From Oscillatoria sp. SIO1A7 (GTDB lineage Bacteria > Cyanobacteriota > Cyanobacteriia > Cyanobacteriales > Laspinemataceae), in the NCBI GenBank assembly GCA_010672965.1, contig JAAHFN010000053.1:1-49955 (forward strand): 49,955 bases of DNA, written 5' to 3'. The translations under genes were made by a program, and so were the position numbers. Every line of letters begins with the position of its first letter. Position 1 is the first letter of the stretch. Below the pieces are notes generated by a model that saw only the letters and a program-made list of their open reading frames with translations, had not been told where the DNA came from and searched no databases. Shown here one piece after another: positions 43,522 through 49,955 of the stretch.

Positions 43522-43589
43522 AGCGGGGCTAAGCAGTGGTTGCCAGCCTCATAAGCCAGTCTTTGCAGGTTCGATTCCTGCCCCCGCTT
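43522..43589 (+). tRNA. Degenerate tRNA-Met(CAU)-like sequence
   Basis: The acceptor arms AGCGGGG and CCCCGCT pair fully. The T arm GCAGGTTCGATTCCTGC is canonical, the variable region is five bases, and the seven-base loop CTCATAA is that of a CAU anticodon. The anticodon stem has two mismatches, however, and the D arm is about five bases too short. It is 68 nt rather than about 73, so it is probably a tRNA pseudogene or tRNA-like site. Confidence 0.5.
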
Positions 43590-43750
43590 TTGTTTGCAAT
43601 TTAATAAAAAAAGATCTGTGCTACAAGCTTTGTCTGCTGCAGGCGTTTTGCGCTGGGAGATTTGAAGTTATGGATGCTTTTTTCGCCTCAGATTTGCCTT
43701 ATGCCGTGCGTGTAGCACAAAATTAGCCAACTGTCAAGGTGCGGTTAACC

Positions 43751-43782
43751 GTCTTGTTTGTTCCGACAAACCGTAACAAGAC
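43751..43782. repeat. Inverted repeat GTCTTGTT...AACAAGAC
   Basis: The 8-bp perfect arms enclose an inner TTTGT-TCCG-ACAAA hairpin. It lies in a 540-base stretch without genes (43590-44132) together with the tandem repeats at 43833. It could be a replication or regulatory site. Confidence 0.45.
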
Positions 43783-43832
43783 CGCGATCGCATAAGCCAC
43801 ACTGTTCGGTATTGGAGAAATTTTGGCGAACG

Positions 43833-43944
43833 GAAAGTCTCTACCCAGCAAGGTTTTTAGGTAATAAAACCGTATTTTGTGGGGAATGGAAGTCTTTACC
43901 CAGAAAGGCTTTTAGGCAATAAAACCGTATTTTGTGGGGAATGG
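43833..43944. repeat. Tandem direct repeat, two units of about 56 bp
   Basis: Unit 1 starts GAAAGTCTCTACCCAGCAAG, and unit 2 (43889) GAAGTCTTTACCCAGAAAGG. Both contain AATAAAACCGTATTTTGTGG and end GGGGAATG. A third unit begins but is lost after a few bases. It is non-coding, possibly an iteron-like tract. Confidence 0.65.
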
Positions 43945-44027
43945 AAAGATTAGCGCGATCGCTGTGCCGGGAATTTTGATGGCAGTGCTTGATGGTTAGC
44001 GACTAATGCTATAGAAGTATGCTTTGG

Positions 44028-44056
44028 TTGCGCTTTTGTAGAGATGCGCATAGTAT
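44028..44056 (+). promoter_or_regulatory. Sigma-70-like promoter
   Basis: TTGCGC (44028-44033) and TAGTAT (44051-44056) are separated by 17 bases, upstream of a GGGGGC/GCCCCC hairpin (44067-44102) in the predicted leader of the HTH gene at 44133. Confidence 0.5.
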
Positions 44057-44132
44057 AAATAATATGAGGGGGCCGCCTCAGTGGCATTGCGAACAGCCCC
44101 CTTGGTGTTGTCTTGGAAAACATTGCACCAAT

Positions 44133-44414
44133 ATGATTATAACGCAAAACAGGCACTTTGAGGTGCCTTTTTTAGATCCGAAAGAATTTCAACTTGCGTG
44201 GGGAATGCCCGTCGAAAAAGCGGCAGAAGCATTGGGAATTTCGCCAATAACTTTTCGCTCTTATAGTTTTCAGTCAACGGCAAAAGGTCACAGGACCCCT
44301 CCAAGGCCAATATGTGCTTTGGCCGGAGCTTTGAGTTATTATTTGCTTTCTCAAGAGGTAGAGCCTGAAAATCCAGAGTTGGTAAGCCACATACTTGATT
44401 TGCTTCCAAAATAG
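44133..44414 (+). CDS. Small HTH-like protein
   Basis: The 93-residue protein contains KEFQLAWGMPVEKAAEALGI + SPITFRSYSF, a helix-turn-helix-like segment at about 18-42, and a hydrophobic helix near 60-75. The start at 44133 is chosen because sequence upstream is a structured leader rather than coding. A terminator-like hairpin lies within its first codons, and a 12-bp palindrome follows its stop. It is probably a regulator of the following operon. Confidence 0.6.
   Translation: MIITQNRHFEVPFLDPKEFQLAWGMPVEKAAEALGISPITFRSYSFQSTAKGHRTPPRPICALAGALSYYLLSQEVEPENPELVSHILDLLPK
44151..44173 (+). terminator. Intragenic terminator-like hairpin (possible attenuator)
   Basis: AGGCAC and GTGCCT form a 6-bp stem with loop TTTGAG, directly followed by T6. 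It sits at codons 7-14 of the HTH gene. With the upstream hairpins it could control how far transcription from 44056 proceeds. Confidence 0.5.
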
Positions 44415-44447
44415 TTACAAAGTAATCAAATATTAATTACTTTGTAA
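44415..44447. promoter_or_regulatory. 12-bp palindrome, candidate operator
   Basis: TTACAAAGTAAT and ATTACTTTGTAA are perfect complements with a 9-base spacer, located between two HTH genes. A related half-site (TAATGACTTTGCAATGA) lies near 44523, just before the second gene. This is suitable as an operator for either HTH product. Confidence 0.55.
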
Positions 44448-44535
44448 TGAGCAAAGTCAATCATAAGTCGTTAAGATAGCATTATTGAAGCAAACGCGAG
44501 CCAAAAAAAGCTCGCGCTTCAGTAATGACTTTGCA

Positions 44536-44805
44536 ATGACTCAAGACAAAAAACCTCAGCCTCGACATCTGCCCGAATCAATTGCCTGGATGACAAATGC
44601 TCAGGCAGCCGAATGGCTGGAAATTCATGCCAGCCAACTTAGGAGAGATAAGGCTGCCCTTAGAGAGCTAGGATTGATGCCAAAAGGCAATTTAAAAGGA
44701 TATAGCAGAGAGCATCTTTTGCTGATGGCTAAATTTAGGTTTTTGATCGAGCAAAGAGGCCGGGAAGCGGCCATGCACACAATTTACGAAGAAACTCAGC
44801 AATGA
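44536..44805 (+). CDS. MerR/excisionase-like small HTH protein
   Basis: The 89-residue protein has AWMTNAQAAEWLEIHASQLR + RDKAALRELGLMP near residues 16-48 and then KGYSREHLLLMAKFRFLIEQ, typical of MerR-like winged-helix DNA-binding proteins. The start at 44536 (MTQDKKPQPRHLPES) is preferred over TTG 44485. Its TGA stop overlaps the ATG of the next gene, so they are translationally coupled. Confidence 0.7.
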   Translation: MTQDKKPQPRHLPESIAWMTNAQAAEWLEIHASQLRRDKAALRELGLMPKGNLKGYSREHLLLMAKFRFLIEQRGREAAMHTIYEETQQ

Positions 44806-45140
44806 ACAAAGATCAACAGGTGGCACAAAAAATTTTAGATAAATCGTCTGGCAAAGAAGTGCCTGTAAATTCTTCAGCACAAGGAGCAGAGGCAGCGTCA
44901 AAATTAGCAGGGAGCATGGCAGTAAGAGTAGAGCAAGCCGCCAACAACGTCAAGGTTTCTTTTGCTAAAGCTGTGGCGAGAGAAGTTGGCTCGCAAATGA
45001 ATGACGGAAAATTTTCAGAAGCAGTCATAGAAGAATTGGATCCGTTATTTGCTACTATGCTGTGTGGGTTAGACGCAGAGTATTATGTGATAGAGGGAAA
45101 AAAAGATGTCCCCAGACTTGCAGCGGTAAAAGTGAGTTAA
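44802..45140 (+). CDS. Hypothetical Ala-rich protein
   Basis: The 112-residue protein (SAQGAEAASKLAGSMAVRVE, KAVAREVGSQMNDGKFSEAV) is mostly helical and of low complexity at the start. It begins in the ATGA overlap with the preceding HTH gene. No family is recognised. Confidence 0.6.
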   Translation: MNKDQQVAQKILDKSSGKEVPVNSSAQGAEAASKLAGSMAVRVEQAANNVKVSFAKAVAREVGSQMNDGKFSEAVIEELDPLFATMLCGLDAEYYVIEGKKDVPRLAAVKVS

Positions 45141-45331
45141 AAGCAGCTTTGGAAGCAATCGCGATTGCTGAATACTTCACGAGCGATCGCTTCCAAGAAA
45201 CAACAAAAATCTTAGAAAAGTTAGAAAATCAAAAAATAAAGCGACTTTCCACTATTTTGCGTTCAATCAAAAACAAATTGCGCGATTTAGATGTAAATTC
45301 TGTTACTCCTATTTACATTCGAGTGTGCTAA
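45062..45331 (+). CDS. Hypothetical protein, first copy of a tandem duplication
   Basis: The frame is open from GTG 45062 but overlaps the preceding gene by 79 bases; TTG 45149 is a possible later start. The sequence AIAIAEYFTSDRFQETTKIL + EKLENQKIKRLSTILRSIKNK and the end YIRVC recur about 280 bases downstream (45440-45616) in altered form. No family is recognised. Confidence 0.45.
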   Translation: MWVRRRVLCDRGKKRCPQTCSGKSELKAALEAIAIAEYFTSDRFQETTKILEKLENQKIKRLSTILRSIKNKLRDLDVNSVTPIYIRVC

Positions 45332-45457
45332 ATGCATTATTAATGGAACGTTGAAGAGAAAGATGCTTTGGTAATTAGCCCAAATGGCAGCAACGTATAT
45401 ACAAAGGCTGGCTTGACAACTTTGCGCTGCCAAAACCATCCGCCCTCCTGGCACTGA
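45332..45457 (+). pseudogene. Small ORF with in-frame TAA at codon 4
   Basis: ATG directly follows the previous stop (TAAATG). The frame reads MHY, TAA (45341-45343), then WNVEEKDALVISPNGSNVYT + KAGLTTLRCQNHPPSWH and TGA. The long part has normal protein composition and no start codon of its own near its beginning. It is either a decayed gene or a readthrough gene. Confidence 0.45.
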
Positions 45458-45616
45458 ATATCTCGCAAGCGATCGCTTTCAAGAAGCAGTAGAAATCTTA
45501 GAACAAATAGAAAATAAAAAATGAAGCGATTTTTTTGTATTTTAGGCTCAATAAGAAATGACTTGCGCGATTTAAAGGTAAATCCTATTGTTTACACTCA
45601 CATTCGAGTATGCTAA
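45440..45616 (+). pseudogene. Second, degraded copy of the 45150-45331 sequence
   Basis: GTEYLASDRFQEAVEILEQIENKK ends at TGA in the sequence AAAAAATGAAG. The continuation MKRFFCILGSIRNDLRDLKV + NPIVYTHIRVC (45521-45616) reads in another frame starting at the overlapping ATG. In the first copy the two parts are one frame, the difference being one base in an A run. The upstream start codon is missing. Confidence 0.5.
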
Positions 45617-45695
45617 ACAAAAGCTGGCTCGGCAATTGTGTACTGCCAAAGTCAGCTTCTCTCACAATGTAAAAGCTGCGCTGTGTCTAGAAACC

Positions 45696-46074
45696 ATGAA
45701 AAACTTAAGAGTAGCCGACAAAGGCATAGTAGTAGAGCCAGCATCAACAGCAGCAATAGCAATAGTTGGCGGCAGCACAGCCTTAAAAGAGCCAGATTCG
45801 GCAACAAGCAAAGCTCAAGGCGCTTTATTTGCAATGATTTGCCTTTCTCTTTTGGGTCTCGGATGGTTTATTGGAACAGCCCAAGGAAAATTAGAACGAA
45901 ACGGACTTTCTTCGCAAGTACAAGAGCTTTCATCTAAAGTCAAGGCTGAAGAGGCAAGAAGAAAAGCTGCTGTTGAATGTTTGCGAATTCTTGAAAACTA
46001 ACAGCAAAGTAATGCAAAGCTAAATCAAAAAATAGATCAATTTTTTGATTGCGTAGAACTCCTAGGAAGGTAGC
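45696..46074 (+). pseudogene. Membrane-anchored coiled-coil protein gene with in-frame TAA
   Basis: The product begins MKNLRVADKGIVVEPASTAA and has one membrane helix (AQGALFAMICLSLLGLGWFI) followed by a coiled coil (SSQVQELSSKVKAEEARRKA). A TAA at 45999-46001 interrupts it (LRILEN-TAA-QQSNAKLNQKIDQFFDCVE), and the coil continues to a TAG at 46072, just before the next ATG. If the TAA is a true stop the protein is 101 residues; with readthrough it is 125. Confidence 0.6.
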
Positions 46075-46076
46075 TA

Positions 46077-46448
46077 ATGGACGCTCAACAATACGAGATT
46101 GAAAAAGAAAGTATACAGTCAGACATAAGAAACCAGCAAATTTACCAACTAAAAAACAAACGGAGAATAGAGCGACTAAAATCTAGAGCGTCTGACGTTA
46201 ATGTGGAGGCAGCTAAAGAGCTTTTGCCTCAAGCGCAAGCTAGGCTTCAAGCAGAAAGAACAAAGACTAAAACTGCACAAACTAGACTTGAAATTGAAAG
46301 ACAGGGGCTGCGCAAAACAGAAGCTGCTTTAGTTGCAGCAAGGAAGGTTGCAGATTTAGCTGAAGCGAATTCAAGATCGATGCCAGGTACTTTCAGGGGA
46401 GTAAACTTAGCAGGCTTGCTGCCAGAGTTTATTAGGGCGGGTGAATAA
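46077..46448 (+). CDS. Coiled-coil protein
   Basis: The 123-residue protein is almost entirely coiled coil (EKESIQSDIRNQQIYQLKNK, QAQARLQAERTKTKTAQTRL, IERQGLRKTEAALVAARKVA) with a short hydrophobic C-terminal end. AGGAAGG precedes the start. It lies in the same operon as the membrane coiled-coil gene before it and the membrane protein after it, so they may form one structural complex. Confidence 0.65.
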   Translation: MDAQQYEIEKESIQSDIRNQQIYQLKNKRRIERLKSRASDVNVEAAKELLPQAQARLQAERTKTKTAQTRLEIERQGLRKTEAALVAARKVADLAEANSRSMPGTFRGVNLAGLLPEFIRAGE

Positions 46449-46469
46449 GCTTGATTTGCTACTCAAACG

Positions 46470-46661
46470 ATGAAATTTATAGTAGCATCAGTAGGGATCG
46501 TGGCTTCTTTGGTTGCTTTAAAAGAGTTAGTTGTCGCGATCGCTTTTGTTTTTGATTACTCAAAAATTGCTTTAGTCTCTATTCTTTTTTTTGTAGAAAT
46601 AGGCATTTACTTAGTCATAATAGAAAAAAGATACATGAGAAAGCATGAAAAAGCATTTTAG
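46470..46661 (+). CDS. Small two-helix membrane protein
   Basis: The 63-residue protein has two hydrophobic segments (about 3-24 and 30-52) and a basic tail (EKRYMRKHEKAF). It lies between the coiled-coil gene and the FtsK-like ATPase gene. Function is unknown. Confidence 0.6.
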   Translation: MKFIVASVGIVASLVALKELVVAIAFVFDYSKIALVSILFFVEIGIYLVIIEKRYMRKHEKAF

Positions 46662-46690
46662 CTGGCCATACTTGTTTGGGCAATCACGGT

Positions 46691-48460
46691 ATGACTTTAG
46701 AGCTAAAATTAAGGCCAAAAACAAGCCATAAATCTTATTATTTGGCAATATTAGCATCAGCATTTTTTTTGATGCTTTTTTTGTCTTATGGCATCAAAGT
46801 CACCAAAGGTGAGGCGCAAATTTCTTTGCGGGCTATTCGATTTACTGCCTGCTTAGTGACAATATCTTCTTGCTGTTGTTGGCTATTTGCAGATAGACAA
46901 GAATATTTAGGAAGTTCAGACCCAAACGAAGAAGCTTTAGCTGTTGCTGCGGCTTACCAAGAAAAACTAAAAGAAGTCGAACAATCTTTATGTACTGTTA
47001 GAGACTCTTACGAAAACGCGATCGCCGAGTTGATTTCAGATTATGAAACCGCCAATGCTCCAAGAGTGCCTAAAGGCCCGGGGAGAATGGATTGGCTTGG
47101 AACGCAAATTATTCTTCTTATTGCCTCCAAAGGCATGATATGCGATTTTAATTCTTATCAAGAAACGCCAGGAAAAGACTATTACTGGGTGCAGCCACGC
47201 AATCCGAGTAAGTGGCCGGAAATAAAAAAAATAGAGGAAGAGATAGCGTTGTCTTTAGGCTGTAGCGCCATTTCTTTTTCCCCATGTCAAGAGCTAATTC
47301 AAATAGAAGTCAGCGACCCGAGAATACAAGGAAACTCTCGAAAATCTTTAGCAAAAAGCACTATCGAATTTGCCCCAATTGACTTAATTGCTTGTTTAGA
47401 GAACAGCAATCATTTTTTGATTACTGGCGACACTGGCAGCGGCAAATCAACGTTTATCGCCAACGTCTGCCAAGCTGCTAGCGAATATTATGGCGGAGAA
47501 GCCTCGGTATTCGTGATCGACCCAAAATTTCCTGACAATGACTGGGGATTTGAACCGCAATACAAAGGATTTCAACGCATTAACAATGGCGATCGCGAAT
47601 ACCCAGATGCTTACGACGGCATTGCCGAGGTACAGCGCCGCACCGAGCAAAGATTTACTGAGGCAAGTCTAGCCAAAATAAATAATCTCCCTTTACCTGA
47701 AAAGCCCTTAGAAATTTGGGTATTAGATGAAGCTCCTGCTGCCGTATCTGTTGCGGCATAAAAAGGCATAAAGCCGCAGGTTGTCCGGGCTATTCAATAT
47801 GTGACTAGGATGGGCAGAAGCGCAAAAATATGCTTAGTTTTAGTGGGGCAGTCCGTCAAGTCTTCTACTTATGGATTTCCGACTAAAGATGCCTTTCTAA
47901 ATCTTTCGTTATTTGCTTTAAGAGATTTAGCTCTACCAGCGTCTAATGAATACCTCGCGACAACGATTGAAAAAAGAGCGTTTGCCAAAGCGATCGCGCA
48001 ACGCCAACAAGAGGCGGAGCGAGAAATAGCTAAAGGTTTTTATTGCTTTTATCGACTGCCCGGAGGTACGGGCAAATTAGGCGATTTGCCTCCACCACCA
48101 GATTTCAATCCGTTTGCTCCGGGAGAGGTTCCGGTTCCAGAAGACGAGGTTCCGCTAAAGGTTCCGCCAAAAGAAAAAGTTGCCAAAACCATTGCTCTGC
48201 ATGCGTTTCAGCCGGAACTAAAAATTAGCGAAAGCCTAGGAAGGCTAATTCCTTTGGTAGAGCGGGCGGAGCGAGAGGAAGCGGATCTTCAAAAAGTAAA
48301 GCAAGCAGTTGAAGATTTGCAAGCGCAAGGAGAAAAGCTAACTATGACTGCCGCAATCGGAGAAGCTTTACCTGAAACTTTTACTAGCGAGGGCAAAAAA
48401 AGTGCCAGACCTTTTGAGTCCGCAAAAAAACGGATACGACAAGCATTATTCTCAGAATGA
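46691..48460 (+). pseudogene. FtsK/TraG-like ATPase gene with in-frame TAA
   Basis: The start at 46691 (MTLELKLRPKTSHKSYYLAI) is followed by two membrane helices (about 15-34 and 50-66), a coiled coil, and an ATPase domain with Walker A ITGDTGSGKSTFIANVCQAA near residue 245 and Walker B-like EIWVLDEAP near 344. At 47759-47761 a TAA follows VSVAA. The same frame then continues KGIKPQVVRAIQYVTRMGRS + AKICLVLVGQSVKSSTYGF, the strand and helix expected after Walker B, and ends at TGA 48460. The two parts are clearly one gene. Such ATPases drive DNA transfer or partition; the element is otherwise unrecognised. Confidence 0.75.
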
Positions 48461-48713
48461 GTACGCCACTCGGTACTCAGAAAATTGGCCTGAAATTTCA
48501 GCGCTTGCCAAGGAAATGACTGGGCACAAATGCGTGCTTTGTGAGAACGAGGCGTCACAAACTCATCATGCTCTTTACGCCGATAAAAACGGCGCGATCG
48601 CTGGGAGGGAAGTACCCGGCGCTCACGTCTTTCCGCTTTGTGAGAAATGTCATAAAGAAGCGCACTCAAACGAAAACTGGATTAAGGACTCTTTAGATCC
48701 AGTTTTCGTTTGA
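48402..48713 (+). CDS. HNH-like nuclease, possibly frameshifted at its 3' end
   Basis: The 103-residue frame starts with GTG (48402), preceded by GAGG, and overlaps the ATPase gene by 59 bases. It contains HKCVLCENEASQTHHALYAD and AHVFPLCEKCHKEAHSNENW, the paired Cys and His-His arrangement of HNH proteins. It stops at TGA 48711. The +1 frame then continues CSTELFYKQLRDGWIQRRYK + IERALFCRDFK to 48810, a plausible natural C-terminus. A 20-bp inverted repeat spans the break. Confidence 0.7.
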   Translation: MPDLLSPQKNGYDKHYSQNEYATRYSENWPEISALAKEMTGHKCVLCENEASQTHHALYADKNGAIAGREVPGAHVFPLCEKCHKEAHSNENWIKDSLDPVFV

Positions 48714-48716
48714 GTG
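48663..48716. repeat. Perfect 20-bp inverted repeat with 14-base loop
   Basis: CACTCAAACGAAAACTGGAT (48663-48682) is the exact complement of 48697-48716. The repeat lies at the end of the HNH coding frame, and the TGA stop falls within its right arm. A shorter analogue (12 bp, also 14-base loop) lies at 49881-49918. Confidence 0.85.
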
Positions 48717-48821
48717 CTCTACGGAGCTGTTTTACAAGCAGCTAAGGGATGGTTGGATTCAACGTCGCTACAAAATAGAGCGGGCTTTGTTTTGCAGAGA
48801 TTTTAAATAAGGAGTTGCCTA

Positions 48822-49334
48822 ATGCCTTCTGGACGAGTCCATGATAAAATAACTATTATTGGGCTACCGGCGATTGCGATCGGTGCTTGCATAGTAACTC
48901 GGTCGCCTATTTCAGTATTTTTGATTTCTGGAGGGTATTTGTTCGGCGGCTTCATGTTTGGGCCAGATTTAGACATTCACTCGGTGCAATTCAAGCGTTG
49001 GGGATGGCTCAAATTTATATGGCTCCCATACCAAAAGAGCATTCGACATCGATCGCTTCTTTCTCATGGACCTGTAATCGGTACGGTTTTGCGAGTGGTT
49101 TATCTGGCTGCTTGGATTAGCGTGACATTAGTATTGGCATCAGCACTTCAAGCCTTGACCTCAAAGCCGACTTTAATGCAAGGATTGATTAATTGGTCTC
49201 AATGGCTGTTTTTGGAAAAGCATTTAGAACTATTAGCCGTATTTGTAGGAATTGAATTAGGCGCTGCCAGTCATTACTTAGCTGACTGGCTTTCATCTTT
49301 TTGGAAGCGCTTCATGAAAAAGACTATTAAATAA
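48822..49334 (+). CDS. DUF2227 membrane/metal-binding protein
   Basis: The 170-residue protein has the typical start MPSGRVHDKITIIGLPAIAI and the motif GGFMFGPDLDIHSVQFKRWG + WLKFIWLPYQKSIRHRSLLSHG. The conserved Asp, His and Arg residues are those of cyanobacterial DUF2227 proteins (putative metal-binding membrane proteins related to YdjM). Three membrane segments are visible. An AGGAG site lies seven bases before the ATG. It is intact. Confidence 0.88.
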   Translation: MPSGRVHDKITIIGLPAIAIGACIVTRSPISVFLISGGYLFGGFMFGPDLDIHSVQFKRWGWLKFIWLPYQKSIRHRSLLSHGPVIGTVLRVVYLAAWISVTLVLASALQALTSKPTLMQGLINWSQWLFLEKHLELLAVFVGIELGAASHYLADWLSSFWKRFMKKTIK

Positions 49335-49753
49335 TGAAATCTAGAAAAGATAGTCCGTTTTCAATTATATTTTATAAATTAGGCAAGTCACTCTTGATGC
49401 GAGGCTTTTGCTCTAAAGCGATTCAAATTTTAGAAGGATGCCGTATTTTGCTGCAAAGCAATGGCAATTCGTTTTTGTTGGCGTTAACTTTTTTCGATCT
49501 TGCTGACCTTTATCGTAGAATTCATCGGTTAGAAAAGTCTAGGCTATAAGATGCGTTACGGCTTTTTCACCGCTTAGGAGATTTAGACTCTGTAGCAGAC
49601 GTTGCGATCGCTTTAGGGAATGTAGAGCTTCAAATCGGGCAAGTTCAGCAAGCGAAAAGGCGCTTAGAGGAAATTAGAGAGTATTATGCGAACAATCAGG
49701 ATAGACTAGAAAAGATTAATAAGCTGCTAAAAGTCGCTGAGCGACTTACTTAA
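49334..49753 (+). pseudogene. TPR-like protein gene with in-frame TAA
   Basis: The gene starts in a TAATG overlap with the DUF2227 gene. The frame reads FYKLGKSLLMRGFCSKAIQI, LALTFFDLADLYRRIHRLEK and SRL, then TAA (49547-49549). It goes on DALRLFHRLGDLDSVADVAI, ELQIGQVQQAKRRLEEIREY to a double TAA at 49751. Helices on both sides fit TPR spacing, so the stop interrupts one domain. Glutamine, glutamate or lysine would all suit the position. Confidence 0.6.
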
Positions 49754-49786
49754 TAAGCCTGAAATTAACAAGTTGAAGTGAAATTT

Positions 49787-49936
49787 ATGTTAGCACCAAC
49801 AACATGGTATGATGGATTGCCAGAAAGCCTAGTAGTCTGTCAAGGTAGTTTTGAATAGTTATGCACAAGGATTGTGGGTCCAATTCAATCTTTACAAAGC
49901 TTTATCAAGATTGAATTGAAGGATAAAGTCGCTTGA
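49787..49936 (+). pseudogene. Small ORF with in-frame TAG
   Basis: MLAPTTWYDGLPESLVVCQG + SFE is followed by TAG (49856-49858), then LCTRIVGPIQSLQSFIKIEL + KDKVA and TGA. The second half coincides with a 12-bp inverted repeat (49881-49918), so it may instead be a non-coding hairpin after a 23-residue peptide. The window ends soon after. Confidence 0.35.
49881..49918. repeat. 12-bp inverted repeat with 14-base loop
   Basis: CAATTCAATCTT (49881-49892) pairs perfectly with AAGATTGAATTG (49907-49918). The architecture is like that of the 48663-48716 repeat. There is no T run, so a simple terminator is unlikely. Confidence 0.7.
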
Positions 49937-49955
49937 GCTTTATTCGGGCATCAGT

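Overview
The window looks like chromosome from a filamentous (Oscillatoriales-type) cyanobacterium. The evidence is: dense HIP1 octamers (GCGATCGC), degenerate heptamer-type tandem repeats between genes, a GUN4-domain kinase, an N-terminal haemagglutination-activity family in tandem, UPF0182 and DUF2227 proteins, and many short inverted-repeat elements whose ends read TATAGC...GCTATA. Genus cannot be fixed from sequence alone.

Region 1 (1-29.2 kb) is ordinary, well-preserved chromosome: mtnA, a membrane adenylate cyclase, a TPR lipoprotein-like protein, a CHAT/periplasmic-binding fusion, a YqiA-like esterase, a SWIM zinc-finger protein, pgi, a RelE-like toxin/antitoxin pair, a UPF0182 membrane protein, an RsuA/RluE-type pseudouridine synthase, a DUF1232 protein, two small conserved proteins and three tandem TpsA-like exoproteins on the minus strand. 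Intergenic gaps are filled with at least four families of MITE-like elements and STRR-type repeats.

Region 2 (29.2-35.1 kb) is transitional: a DNA-binding-like protein between direct repeats, a Ser/Thr kinase and GUN4 module that are one gene split at an A7 run, a small regulator, and a SAP-domain protein split at an A6 run.

Region 3 (35.1-49.9 kb) is an accessory island. It is made of short, mostly unrecognised genes on the plus strand, with TIR, AAA-ATPase and NACHT (defence-type) pieces, a 5'-truncated dnaN, two tRNA-like structures, small HTH proteins, coiled-coil and membrane proteins, an FtsK-like ATPase, an HNH protein, a DUF2227 protein and a TPR protein. I could not name the element; the FtsK-like ATPase and small HTH genes suggest a plasmid-like or integrative element.

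The most striking observation is in region 3. At least eight genes are interrupted by in-frame TAA or TAG, while coding character clearly continues on the far side. I count 11 such codons (8 TAA, 3 TAG, no TGA), and none in region 1. Either the island is in early decay, or TAA/TAG are being read as sense (glutamine fits several contexts) in part of its genes. Against full recoding, the larger island genes have no internal stops and several genes end plausibly at TAA. A second layer of breaks occurs at homopolymer A runs.
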